Shown one piece after another: positions 34,431 to 45,822 of a DNA stretch of 64,000 bases. Each line of letters opens with the position of its first letter. The stretch's first letter is position 1. Below the pieces are notes generated by a model that worked only from the letters and a program-made list of their open reading frames with translations, had not been told where the DNA came from and did no database searches. A program made the translations under genes and the position numbers. The stretch covers positions 25,346,602 through 25,410,601 of the forward strand of contig OZ020514.1 of assembly GCA_963971425.1 (NCBI GenBank), written 5' to 3'. This DNA is from Bryoerythrophyllum caledonicum (lineage: Eukaryota > Streptophyta > Bryopsida > Pottiales > Pottiaceae).

Positions 34431-36382
34431 AAGGACCTGGACGAGTTTAACCTACTGAAGTCGAGCCTGAAGACTATGGGCTGTGGGGGTTTACTCGAAG
34501 TCCCCTACGGCATGCGGGAGAGGTCTACGTCCGGGAATTCATAGGCACCCCGGACGAGAAGTACAAGGAGTTGATGAGAACCCATTCGGAGAACTGGGGA
34601 ATCTCGGAGTGGTCTTAGGCATACGACTTCCGGGGCGGCCGCACCAAGGTGGTAGAACAACGGGACGAGTTCCTGTCCGACGAGTTTGCCGAACCGGCGG
34701 ACCCGAAGGATGGCTACAACCTGCAAGATCTTAAGCACCTAGACGCCCTGCTCATGCTAGGGTTTTTAAACCCTATCTTCCATCCGGAAAAGCCGAAGAG
34801 GGTGGTGGCAAAGTGGGCCTGCACCTTCCTCGGGGCACTTCGGGAGAAGATAGTCGCAGACTGGGGGACGCTCATGACAAACATGATCAACCGTCTTGTA
34901 GCCAACCTCCAGAGGGTGAAGAAGACGGCAACACCCCTGGCATTCTATATGGTGCACCTCTACGCGCACCACCAGCAGCTCACTCCGGCAGAAATCCGGA
35001 AGTATGATGAAGTCTCCAATTTCCAGAAGTACGGAGGGGACGAGTCTGAAGAGGAAGAATCCGGAGAGGGGGAGCTTGCTCCGGAAGCAGCCACCACAAG
35101 CACTCCGGAAGGCCGGAAGGCCCCGAAGAGACCTCGGGGGAAAGAACCCGAGACGTAGAGTCCGGGCATCCGCAACTCATCCGCGTCGTCCGGAGAAGAC
35201 GAGTCCGGACCCTCGGCAGGGACCAGCCGGAAGAAGAAGAAGGTGGCCCAGGACGACTCCAAGGGTCAGCTCAAGCTAATGGACGAGCTCATCCGCAACA
35301 TTGGCTGGAGAGTTGGGCTACTTAAGGAGACCAACTACATCATCACCAGCAGCGTGGAGCAAATCTTCCGGAGTCCGGGCGTCGAGCGGCTGGAGGATGC
35401 CATCAACAAGGTGGAGGAACTCCGGAGCCGGGAGGTGGGCGTAAAGGCGCTGCACACCCAGATTGCTTCTCTGTACAAGGCCAGTAATGATATGGAGTAG
35501 AAGATGAAGTAATACCTTGCGGAGGCAGCTCTGGCAGTGACGGCCCGGAAATTGGCCGAGGAGAAGGCCAACGCTTCTGCAGCTGCCTTGCTTGAGGTCT
35601 GGGCGGCCCTGGATATTCCGGTTGACCACGTCAACCGGAGCCGGCTCTTCACCGAACTGGTGGAGAAGAAGGAAAAGGTCACCCGGGCCAACATCATCCA
35701 GTTCCTCCTCGATCAGGCGGATAAGATGGGACGGACCTGGGAGCAGATGAAGTTGTTGGTCGACAACATCGTCGTGGAGTTTCCGGAAGAACTAGCAGCA
35801 CCTGGACCGGAAGGCACTCCAACCACAACCCGAACCGCAACCCCTCCGGAACCACCGACCAAGACCACTCCAGCTCCGGGAACCTCCGCAAATCCGGAGT
35901 CCCTGGACACTCCGCCACGGACGCCGACGGAGGGTATGGTACTCCCCAATCCGAGTACGAGTAAGATCTTGAAGACACTTCCGGATATCCTATCGCCACC
36001 AAATATGCAGCTGCCAGATCCTCCGGCGGAAGGCGGCCTCCCGGTGCCATCCAGGTCCATGTCCCGGAGGTTGGCGCCCGGACCCAGGAGTCCGTCCGAA
36101 AGCTACAAGGACTTGGTCCAAGAGACCGGGTCAGCTTCCGCTGCGGAGATACCAGCACCTCTGGTTCCGGAAGGATCACCGCAACATCCCCCTCCACCGC
36201 CGGACGCTAGGACTCCAGTAACTGTTCCTCCTCTAGCGACCGGACCATCGACTTGGAAGACCAACCTTTTGTTGGCAACATCGAAGAAGGCGAAGGGCAA
36301 GGCGCGCGTTCCAATGGAGATCTTCCCCTCCCGCCGGAGTGGGAGAAATTGGGGCCCAAGTGCTCGACTTAGGATTAGTTAG
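34430..36382 (+). pseudogene. Retroelement gag-like polyprotein, GC-rich, four in-frame stops
   Basis: A single frame reads from about 34430 (FNLLKSSLKTM in a neighbouring frame, then EVYVREF) through 36382, crossing TAG 34616, TAG 35156, TAG 35498 and TAA 35510. VYVREFIGTP...EWS-AYDFRGG and HPEKPKRVVAKWACTFL resemble the N-terminal gag-like domain of plant LTR retroelements. This is followed by an acidic, Pro/Gly-rich region, a coiled coil (about 35250-35760) and a Pro-rich tail. No protease or reverse transcriptase follows. The frequent CCGG and GC-rich third positions are unlike its AT-rich surroundings, so it is probably an insertion in the centre of B/D. Confidence 0.5.
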
Positions 36383-37770
36383 GCTTTGTATTTCTTTTTC
36401 TCCTTTTCTCAGGGTTAGAGTCCGGATTAGCAACGACTAACGATGGGGCCCCAAGTGCACCCGACTGCTGCCGGAATCAACAGCCAATTTTGTAGTTAGA
36501 GTAGGAATTCCGAAGACGGAACTGTTCCGTGATTTCTGGATCTGAGATCCGATCTGGAACTTTTCTGGATTTCTCGGATCTTTTAGATAAGATCTAGCGG
36601 ACTTCCCGTAGGCGGCTAGGAGGAAAGCTATGTTTAGTCATAACTTAGTTAGTACTTAGTTGTTGGGTCTTGGGCAAAACCTATTGTTCTTGTTCTTCTC
36701 ACTAGGAAATATATGTGACCTATTTTCACTAGATTTGCTATCTTGTGTCTTGGTGTGACGTGTAGAACCTGTGAGTGACGGATCCATTCTAGAGGGTATG
36801 GTTGTATGAGTGATTCTTCCGGAAGAGTGTACTTCAGTTGTCTTGCTGGTGGGGGAAATTATCTAGGTCGGGGTCAGGAGATCGCCTGGGAGAGCTGGAG
36901 AAGAGCTATTGCAGAGGTATTCCTGGTAGTCTCCAGGGTCCGGAAGTCCAGGGTCCAGGAGGGGAGGAGATGAACTGCAGAGGTGTTCCTAGTAATCTCT
37001 AGTTCACAATAGAAACCGTGCTAAATTGGGTTCCGGTCAATATCGGGGTTCTCCCCCAAGATAGGAAAAAAGCCTGATACCAATAGCTAGACGGAATAAC
37101 CATAGTGAACAGTGAGTCTCTTTTCCGGAGAATTGCAACCGTACCCACCGGAATGTCGTTGTAGTCCGGAGTTGTCTTTGTGTGACCGCATCCGGAAGGC
37201 CTTCCGGATGTCGTGAGAGTCGACGTCCGGCAACAACAATCAAATCACCAGTTAGCAGAGTAGGGAGAGTGGTGTTCGGTCACTATAAGTTCCGAATAGT
37301 GGGTGCCTAGCCACTTTAAGTCACAAGGCACTGGGAAACCCAACCACTTACACAAAACAGGGTCAGTGGACTCCGGCCACTTGCTTAAAAACTCCAAGAG
37401 ACTCTCTGAGGAAGAACAGAGACAAACCAAAACTACCCTCCAGATTTCCGGAAAGTAATTTCCGGAAATCTTTGTACATAATCCAGACTCTAGAAGGATC
37501 CGGATCTACCCTACGTAAGTAAAGATTTTAGCTAACTTATGAACGGATTGCTGGGATAAAGTTTAGTAATCCGGAGTATTGGAAAAAGAACATTAGGTCT
37601 CTGTAGGAACGAAACCGGAGCGGTTACTTTGGAAAGCACTTAATGACGATTGGGTGCATTCCGAAGGGATACTGTCTCTACGAACTGCAACAAATTAATT
37701 GAAAGGGTCTGTGAGAATTCTCCAATTGACTAAATTTTGTTGCACAGTATTATTGACATACTATGTATTC
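36383..37770. other. Remainder of GC-rich segment and upstream region of gene D
   Basis: CCGGA-rich, with no coding frame that I can support. 37680-37745 holds an imperfect inverted repeat built on GCAACAAAnTTAATTG / AAATTTTGTTGC. The retroelement border probably lies here. Confidence 0.35.
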
Positions 37771-37778
37771 AGTTACAC

Positions 37779-37799
37779 TTTAGCTCGAGTCGAGCTAAA
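37779..37799. repeat. Gene D palindrome, upstream site
   Basis: Perfect 21-bp dyad around TTAGCTCGAGTCGAGCTAA, preceded by CAC. About 95 bp upstream of the likely ATG at 37892. Counterpart of E site 59063. Confidence 0.92.
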
Positions 37800-39340
37800 G
37801 GGAAACCTCTCCATCCTTGTTGGATGATCAATTTAGCAATCTAATATTTGTGTGCTCGGTCTGGTGTGTTAGCAGATCTGAGAGGGACAGGATGGTGACT
37901 CAGCTGCAGCACTTTTTCCAGCAAAAGGCCGTTGACATTGATGATGACGATGGAGACGACAACAACCACTTGGATTGCTGGGAGCTCAAGGACCCATCAA
38001 TGACATTGAAGTGGACGCTTCTATGGGCGACCTATAAAGATCATTTAGTGTTTGTTCAGACCTTCGCTAGTGCTATCGTCGATCCCCAGCACGTCGACTT
38101 CAAGACCAAAATTACTGATGAAATAACGATCACGTTAAGTTGTCGTGTGAGACAACCACTGAGCCCGTAGATCCGTATTTGTTTACTATTGTAGTGGACA
38201 ACAGTTCATCTCCCTTCTGTATCTAGGATTTAGTCGATTCTCTTAGGTCGTCCAAATTTGATGAAATAGTGACTCAGGTCGACCATGAAATCTCTCTAAA
38301 GAAATGGGAGACTAGTAGCGGTTAGCCGCTGAAAGCAAAGGCTGTAGCTAATAAACTCCGCGTCATTCTATCGAGAATGAATACATTTGCCGCTCTAGAG
38401 AAGGCCAAATTAATCGCGGGGAGGCGCCCAATAGAGATATCGATAGTTTCTGGGGCCGTGGCTGGTAGCCAGGATATGAGTCAAGCGTCGGTACCGATTA
38501 GAACACCAGGTGCAAGAACAAGTCGAAGCACCCTGCGCAACACGCTGTCTGCTTCCCCCATCAAGAAGCGCTCAGCTGCCAAGAAGCCAGAGATCTCTTC
38601 GAGAAAGAAGACGAAGCTCGTTTTAAAGGAGGAGTTGGCCAATTCGATGGCCTCTGCACTCTCAGAGCTCCCTAAGGCGCTCTGGTTTGGAGAGGCAATC
38701 GACTACAACAACGTCCAATAGATTTACCTAAAACTCTGGACGGAGTGTCAGAGCTGCTTCTTCCAAGGAGACAGAGGGATGAAGATCGAGCTTGACGTGA
38801 TGAGGCTGCATAATGCACCGCCAGAGTGGACGATCCGGGCATTCAAACCTCGGAGTATGGAGGAGTTGAAGCATTATTACCTCGAAATGCCCGACAAGAC
38901 GCAGAAGCAGACTCTCTATGTCATGCCAAAGCTCAATGCTATGCCGACGACTATTGAGGAGCTCAGCGACTGCGACTTCTACATCATCAACGGCCAGCAC
39001 AGCATTGCTGCATCAAAAGAGATGATCAACGGCAACGTCCCAGAGGTGATGAGAAGGCACTTCCGAACATGGCAGTGTTACATTGTCTTGACGTAGGATC
39101 CGGAGAAGCTGAGGAAGATTTCCGCGTATTATAATCGCGTGAATCACTTGGTCTAGTTCAAGCCGACGTGGGCAACCAATATCCTTGGCTCTCGGGCTTT
39201 ATGGATGCAAGCTGGGAGACCAATGTCGAAGCACTCCGCCATGGCCATTCGCGGGTCTCACAAGTCAGGTCGGAGAACATCGTTGGACATTGCCAATGAC
39301 AAGAGGTTTGAGGTAATTTATCTTAACCAAGGTCATGCAC

Positions 39341-39361
39341 TTTAGCTCGAGTCGAGCTAAA
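39341..39361. repeat. Gene D palindrome, intron 1 site 1
   Basis: Perfect dyad extended to CATGCACTTTAGCTCGA and complement (39334-39368). Inside intron 39313-39565. Confidence 0.92.
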
Positions 39362-39437
39362 ATGCATGTTTGCTCACTATCTATATAGTGTTGTATTTAG
39401 ATTAAAATCACTTTCATTGTCTACTTTGTGATTGCAG

Positions 39438-39458
39438 GTTAGCTTGACTCGAGCTAAC
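39438..39458. repeat. Gene D palindrome, intron 1 site 2
   Basis: GTTAGCTTGACTCGAGCTAA with symmetric CTGCAG-like flanks (GCAG/TTGCAG). One arm substitution. Confidence 0.88.
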
Positions 39459-40924
39459 TTGCAGTTGTTGGATCCTACTGGACATGAATATTTTTCTACT
39501 TTAGTTGTAAACTCAATCGACCCTGTTTATGTCCTGCGCTGCCGTTTGTTAACGCCGTTCATGAGTGCTTTGCAGTGATCAACGTTGCAAAGAGTGAGGC
39601 AGCGCTCAAGAAAGCCGGCAAGGCGAAGGAGCTCTCAATTACGAACGAGGTGAAGATCATCACCTCGACCGATGAGACCTTCAAGCTCTGGTTGGATGTC
39701 ATCTCTTTGGCGGCGCATGGCGTCCTCATCAACGTTGATTCGACATCGACGTCCTTGGCAAAGTTCAAGGACGCCAAGTCTTGGGTGCCTGAGAAGGATG
39801 GGGTTTTGACGCACGAGTTCTTCAAATTTTTCGGCAACATGATCGAGGCTGATCACGCAAAATTGTGTAAGCACATTCTCAATCGATCAGGGCCATCGCG
39901 GAAACTACCTTATCGTAAGGTGGTTGTGAAGCAGCCGCAATCTGTGCTAGAGGATTGCTACAACACCCGGGACTGGGTCGATCGAAGGAAGAAGAAAGAG
40001 GTCGCTCGGACGGAGCTTCAGCTGATCAGGCCGGAGCTGGCCTTCTTCAACAACTCTCGAGCGTACAATCGTTCCAACTGGCGGACGCTTAAGAAGAACT
40101 ACAATGTCAACAAGGCATCAAAGCGTGCCCTCCTGGATTGTGGTCCACCGGATTTGTACTACAAGGATTCAAGGCAGACACAGTTTTGCAACTGCAAATG
40201 TAAAGATCTCTCTCTGTATCCTAAGGAGTTCTTCAGAGTCTTCATCGATGTGCAGTCACGGTTCGTTCCACCTTAGGGAGCCCTGCACTTTCGTTCGTAC
40301 AAGGCGGCGACAAATTTGCTCGGGACGTGGCCTTCCGATTCCTGGAGCAACTTGGGCTGCAATGTGAAGCTCGGCATCATTGACTTCCGGAATGTCCCTG
40401 GTCTCTCTAGGAAGGCAACATCGTCGTTGGAGAAGCCCTTCTTCGACGAGTTCATGACTATGTTCGCATCGAAAGGGCAACCTCCCTTCAACGATCTTCC
40501 AGCCTAGCTCTTCATTTGCGGCGAGGAGCAGTCACACCTTCAAGTGACAGCGTTTGCTGAGGGCCCGTCAATGTACCATGCTTACGATGTACTGCAGTCA
40601 AAGTATCTTCCCTCCGAAAACGAGCGCTTAGGAGGATTCGCGCCGAAGAGCAGCAACGCTCTCGACCCTGTTCGCCTCCTCTTTCTCTTCAAGAAAGAAC
40701 TTAAGCAGATCCCGGCCGTGAAGAAGACCTACGTAGCTCTGGAGCATGTGTTGCACACCAAGCTGCGCAAGTACAACGAGCTGGCGTACTCGATGAACAT
40801 GAACGAGCTGAGGATGGAGTTCTTCATCAAGGTCCTGGAGTTGTTCTGCAAGAGGGGGGAGGCAGTTGTCCAGCTGTTTGGCACGAGGAAATTACTGATT
40901 GCGAGTGTGGTAAGTTTCCTGCAG

Positions 40925-41163
40925 TTTAGCTCGACTCGAGCTAAATTGTTGATACCCTCTCTGTTTGTGCATAGATTGTTTCAGAGAGGTCGTCTCTTAT
41001 GCTTTTGTAGCGTGGCACTTTAGCTCGGGTCGAGCTAAAGTGTCGGCTTATACTTATATGATTTTCTTGCAGTCATCAACCGCGTCGTTCCCTTTTAAGT
41101 TTAAATAGCTGAGTTTTCGTACCATTGTTCCTTTGTATTCACTTTAGCTCGATTCGAGCTAAA
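40925..41163. repeat. Gene D palindromes, three sites in intron 2
   Basis: Sites 40925-40945 (centre ACT), 41019-41039 (centre GGT) and 41143-41163 (centre ATT), all perfect or near-perfect TTTAGCTCG...CGAGCTAAA, in the 284-bp intron 40910-41193. Gene E has three sites in the homologous, same-phase intron. Confidence 0.93.
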
Positions 41164-42258
41164 GTGTAACTTGTTCATTACTTTTGTGTCCAGATGTTGG
41201 ATCAGGAGGCATTCTGCATATCGCACGACACCGATGAGCAGGACCTCCACGACACCGATGAGCAGGACCTCGACGACACCATGGAGGTCGCGTTGACGTT
41301 GGATCGGGCCGATTTTGATGTTGCTGCATATCATGTCAACGCGGAGATCTTCCCCGAGCTTGGAGAGGTCGTTGCTAAGGAGAAGGGGAAAACAATTGTT
41401 GACCTCGGTGATGAGGAGGAAGATGACAAACCGAGAGCTCAAGCACAGCCACTCCGGATGATGAGTCCCATGACGATTTCGGTACCACCACTCCGCCGGA
41501 GTTTCAGAGTGCCTCTCAATCTGAAGTAGGAGACACAATCATTTCCTCGCGGCAACGACAAAAACCTGGAGTTGGATTCTCTGGAGATTTCTGACAGGCC
41601 TTATTCAGCTCTCACCTTGGGCGGGTCATCCGCTCGGCCCGCTGCCGTGAAGACGAAAGTCGCTAGCGCGAGCGGCCGGTCTTCGTTGGCTACTGTGAGT
41701 AGTGCACATGACGACAACACATTGATCTCCCTCGAGAAGAAGCTCGAAGAGGAGGCCGCCCAGAGGAGGTTGATAGAGCAGCGGCTGGCGAAGCGTGACC
41801 TCGAGCTCAGGGATCTGCAGCGGAGGCGTGACGAAGAGATGAAGAGGGACCAAGACCAGAGGCATACCGACATGATGCTCATGATGCAGAGATTCATGAC
41901 GGCAACTTTGCCTCCTGTCGCCACGACACCCCCCGTAATTAATACTGCAATTCCCCAGCCTCCTCTCTCAGCGGAAGAAGGGACTGGGAGTCTGTCCCGC
42001 GGTGCGCTGATGCCGTCTCCGGCGGGTTCCGACCCCCCGTCTCCATGGGGGTTCAATCGCTACTTGTTCCCCCATCCCCGCCGACCCGCCCCTCTTCCCC
42101 TCTGAAGTCTCCCGCTCATGACGTATCTATCGCAGATGTCCCCAGCTCATTGTCAGGTTAGTGTAACGTAGTTGCGAGCGTAAAGAGGCAGAACATTTTG
42201 TAAATGTCCAATTCTGTACTCCAATATTTTTGTTAATATTACAGTGCTCAGCGAGCAC

Positions 42259-42279
42259 TTCAGCTCAACTCGAGCTAAA
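42259..42279. repeat. Gene D palindrome, intron 3 site
   Basis: TTCAGCTCAACTCGAGCTAA in intron 42157-42362. The element A counterpart is 7436-7456. Confidence 0.85.
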
Positions 42280-43576
42280 CTGCTTGACATCTGACGACTC
42301 TGACTTGTATCACTGTCCTATGTGCGCATCTGCTGATAGGTTGAAATGTTGAATTTTTCCAGATCTAAGTTTCGGTGATGACGCGATCGCTCATCCAGTC
42401 ACAGATGAGGTCGTCCACACTGCAGTCCCAGTCGTAAAAGAGGTCGTCCAAGCTTCGGCCGTGCTCGTAGACGAGATCAATCATGATTCTGCTGACCTAG
42501 AGCCACCTCTTCTTGTCTCTGAACCGTGCCCCCATATGGTTGTGGGGCACTCGGAACCCGTTGACACCATGCAAGGTTCGTTGGGATCGATGGGGGTCCG
42601 AGAGGAAATGCAACAAGACGATGAAGTTCTTGAGGTACTCTTCTTACATTTTTCACACTCCACTCTCCTCCCCTCATGACGCCTCTCCCCCGTTTGCCTC
42701 TTTCGTTCTACATTTTGTTGACCCGTTGTTGTTAATGAATCTTTAGTAATGTTGTTCGTTCTCTTGGCGATTCCGAACCAGGTCTACGAGGCATCAATAA
42801 GTGGTGCCAATAATCTAGAAGAAACACCTAGAGTCCTATCAGATTTCGAGGGCAGGTGGTTGAATGTTGTCCTGGACCTCAATGGGATTCTATGCACGTG
42901 TGAGCCTACCTGGCAGGCCAAAGGATCCAAGAACTCTCACTCCTCCATTCACTCGGCTATGCAGCCAGACGAAGTAGGCCCTAAAGAAGTCCGAGCGCAC
43001 CCTGGTTGTGCTGAATTCCTTACGAAGTTGTCTAAGATTGCCACCTTCACGATCTGGAGTTTGATGATGGAATCCACAACATGTCAGATCTGTAAATATC
43101 TTTTTCAACATAGTTCTTCGTACCCTCTCAGGATCTTTGGTCCGGAGAGTTGCGATAGGGTTCCTGGGCGTAGAGTCGGTAGCAAAACAATCTACATGAA
43201 AGAATATGGCACTCAGAAGGACATCTTCTTGAAGACCTTATCGAACCATCTCTTCAATAGGTTGGGTCGTGAGTATACTCCGGCGAATACGCTTGTCATT
43301 GACGACAGCCCGATTAAGCATATGCTCAATTTGCCGAAGAACGTCCTTCTTCTTCCATCATGGTCGCACAATCATGATGGCGCGAGAGATGATTCTGTAT
43401 TGCTAGAGGAATTGCTGCCATATCTCTCTGACCTTCATCTGTTTCCGGGTGGCCTAGCGCAATACCGAGCCGAACATCCCTCGGGCCGGGAGATGTTCTA
43501 TAATGATCAGAAGACTTGTGGTCAGTCTGCAAGTATCTGGAATGCAATCCAAGCGTCTCTGAATCTCCGCCCTTAA

Positions 43577-43956
43577 TGCCGTTGGAAACGCTTAGATGCT
43601 TATTACACTTTAGGTCGGATAGAGCTAAACTGTATCAATTGACTGAAGTTCTATTTGGTAAATTTTGTTGGGCCATTTTTTGTGTATATATTTTTTGATA
43701 AATGAAACCGAGATGTTTCACCACTTTGTTTTTTGTGGGGATTGGATACCTACTGCTGATGGAATTTCGTCTTGTTTTGAATGATTGGAGTATTCATCTA
43801 TTGTTTTTGAGGTATGTGAGTGTCACTTTGGTTGCAAATTCTATAGGACTGTGACTGTCGGGCTTCATTGGATTCCTTGTTGGGCCCAAGGAGTTCACCC
43901 TTTCCCTTCGGAGTAAAGGGCTTTTGTTGCACTCTGCTGCAACCGCGCAGTCAACC
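43577..43956. other. Gap between gene D and D2
   Basis: Holds a decayed palindrome (about 43602-43625, TTTAGGTCGGATAGAGCTAAA in two halves), otherwise AT-rich. Probably the terminator of D and promoter of D2. Confidence 0.45.
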
Positions 43957-44626
43957 ATGGATTATTCGACCATGGCAATGGACGACGGAGTTGTTGAAAG
44001 CCCTATTGCGCGGGAGCCAATTCATGAAAGGAACAACTCACCTTCGCCACAGTGGCCTCGTTCGGTTCCAGGGTCTCCGCGTCTAAATCCGGATAATTGT
44101 ACCACTCCATGTTATTGCACTATTGAGTCGTTCTTGCCTAGGCAATCTTGGTTTCTTGTTGAGCTACATTGCACTCATGTAGTTTTGGTTCATTTGAGCT
44201 TGTTTTTATTCGTTGGATGTTAAATGTGGTATGTGAATTTACCGTTCAGCATTTTAGCTCCATTCGACGTAAAGTGCACTAGGATGGATCTTAATGATAC
44301 AGTTTTCATGTGTGCCGTGTAGGATTTTTTGATCTAAAGTGTATTTGTTTGGATTGTATGTGGCGCCTATTGTGCAGGAACCATCTGGTAAATGTCTCTG
44401 CCCCCATATTCTCTCAGGAAATGCTGCTAGAAACCAATGCTCTCCTTCTGCTCCCACCCGCCGACACTCGCTGCCCAAATCAAACACTGACGAGGTGCGT
44501 AGGCGGGGTTTGCAGCGTCTTCTAGAGAGTCCATTAATGCAAGAGGATGGCGCAACATGGACTAGACAGCGTCAGAGGGCTTTTTTGAAGAGGCGTATAG
44601 AGGCTTATGGAGGAACTCCCTAGACC
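43957..44626 (+). CDS. Small gene D2: Ser/Pro-rich first exon, basic C-terminal exon
   Basis: The first exon begins MDYSTMAMDDGVV and runs to a GT near 44099. The last exon, from about 44378, ends at the stop after EAYGGTP (44624-44626). The C-terminal part is strongly basic with TDEVRRRGLQRLL and RQRQRAFLKRR. The phase of my proposed junction does not fit, so at least one border is wrong. The intron carries a palindrome (44252-44272). A likely homologue lies on the minus strand of element A (4911-5962) at the same distance from the element end. Unknown function. It is the last gene before the right terminal repeat, so an accessory DNA-binding factor is plausible. Confidence 0.45.
44252..44272. 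repeat. D2 intron palindrome, slightly decayed
   Basis: GCATTTTAGCTCCATTCGACG...AAAGTGC: recognisable dyad with two arm mismatches. A further remnant at about 44663-44685 follows the stop codon. Confidence 0.6.
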
Positions 44627-44935
44627 ATTCGATTAGTTCTAGGACGCTTAGATCTCTATTACACTTTAGGTCAAATAGAGCTAAATTGTATTGGTTGACA
44701 GAGTAAATGCTCGGGATAAATGAGTGTTGTGTGAGTTTTTATCATGAAGTTTTGAATAAAGCTTGGATTAATGGTATTTGCTTCTTTTACCGTTACCATT
44801 TTTTTGGACATTCGGCTAATTTGGTCCATCCATGGAATGAAATATAGTATTCTTGGTACATTGTCTTTATGCTTTGCACCTAGAAATATCTATATATATT
44901 GATACTTCAAAGATCATATATCTTCAAAGTCATGG

Positions 44936-44964
44936 AAATCTCCCAATATAACTAATATGGTGTT
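44936..44964 (-). repeat. Right terminal inverted repeat of B/D
   Basis: AAATCTCCCAATATAACTAA then TATGGTGTT. Followed by TAAA (44965-44968), matching 3442-3445. Confidence 0.85.
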
Positions 44965-45822
44965 TAAATATAGGGTGGTCGTTGTTAATAGCTGCGTGTA
45001 ATCTACAAAGAATTGGTACAACTATTCTAATATAAGAGCTTTACAAATGCCCGCTATCCGTCATGTATGGTGTCTCCCAAATGTTAGATAATGGACTATA
45101 GCCTTCCTGGGATTCTTGAATGGATCTAGATCTGCAACGACACATTTAGGCCCCATATAATGCCTTGTTCTAGCATTAAATGAGGCCTTTCTAGTAATGT
45201 GGAGAAACATAACATAGCGAGGCATTTGAGTCTATTTGCTGGCATAGAGAAAAAGAATATCTGATAAGATGTCTGGGGGCAATATCACTTGGGCCGCCTC
45301 CATGAGCCTATCTAGACGCATAGGGGACCAAATTCCAACATTGAAATACCGCAGTAATACTTCAATAACATATGCCGTGTCATCAAAGGAAGGTAGCTGC
45401 GCGGAGCGGGACTTGGCCGAGTCAACGACCCCGTTGGAGCAAAGAGGACGGCGGAGAGATATGATTATGACCTACAAATAGCAAGGCACGACCATTGAAT
45501 TAGAAATTGAACATGGGAATGAAGAGAAAATAAGGTGTGAGGTTGCCAAGTGAAAGGAAATCGACCGGAGATCTCCGGTTGCCGGTCCTAGACCGACGTT
45601 TCGTAGTCGAAAAGGTTAGGGGAATATTCAATAGTGTTCAAGGATAGTGAAGGGTGAAGTTTGGGGGCGAGACACTAACAATAACAATTCGAAGGAAGGA
45701 CCTCAACAAATTACGTTATTCACAACATTTATCTTCAAAATTGAAAGGTCAATATCCCACAAACATTCTTGAGTTGACATTTACAAAGCATAGAGTAATA
45801 AATTCTAGTTTATCTCAATGTT
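44965..45822. other. Region right of B/D, no gene seen
   Basis: A 70-codon frame (45269-45481) has no recognisable features. I looked here for a left terminal repeat of a further copy (AACACC preceded by ATAC) and did not find one. Confidence 0.5.

Larger units (their letters stand above)
37892..43576 (+). pseudogene. DGQHR/ParB-like protein fused to FCP1-like domain (gene D, five exons)
   Basis: Exons about 37892-39312, 39566-40909, 41194-42156, 42363-42634 and 42782-43576, with GT-AG borders and about 1600 codons. Exon 1 has IINGQHSIAAS followed 40-60 residues later by ISAYYNRVNHL, the two landmarks of DGQHR/ParB-fold proteins. Exon 2 has WVDRRKKKEVARTEL, also in gene E. Exon 3 is a charged coiled coil, then Pro-rich. 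Exon 5 is an FCP1-like HAD domain: VVLDLNGIL, FTIWSLM, VIDDSPIKH. Eight in-frame stops, all TAG (38224, 38323, 38719, 39094, 39154, 40274, 40505, 41527), and two frameshifts (near 38150 and 42050) suggest decay, although exon 5 is intact. The first-exon start and the intron 1 acceptor are uncertain. The role is inferred: it may bind the element's palindromes. Confidence 0.7.
3446..44964 (+). mobile_element. Giant DNA transposon B/D with 29-bp terminal inverted repeats and TAAA target duplication
   Basis: Left end AACACCATATTTGTATTAATG... and right end ...CTAATATGGTGTT are inverted repeats with about 4 mismatches in 29. TAAA stands immediately outside both ends (3442-3445 and 44965-44968). The transposase (B) is transcribed leftward from 25382, and the DGQHR-FCP1 gene (D) and small gene D2 rightward from 37.8 kb. 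The centre holds palindrome arrays. The 41.5-kb span includes a complete 18.1-kb second element at 4542-22669, Helitron-like ends, minisatellites and a GC-rich retroelement fragment, so the original element was much shorter. The family is not one I can name. The 4-bp duplication and divergent two-gene layout are seen directly. Confidence 0.8.

Noticed and set aside
37070..37090. TGGTATCAG-like primer-binding site on the minus strand
   Set aside because: Wrong strand relative to the gag-like frame at 34.4-36.4 kb and no LTR end next to it.
33785..37745. Complete LTR retrotransposon
   Set aside because: No matching direct terminal repeats, protease, reverse transcriptase or integrase could be found, so only a gag-like pseudogene is claimed.
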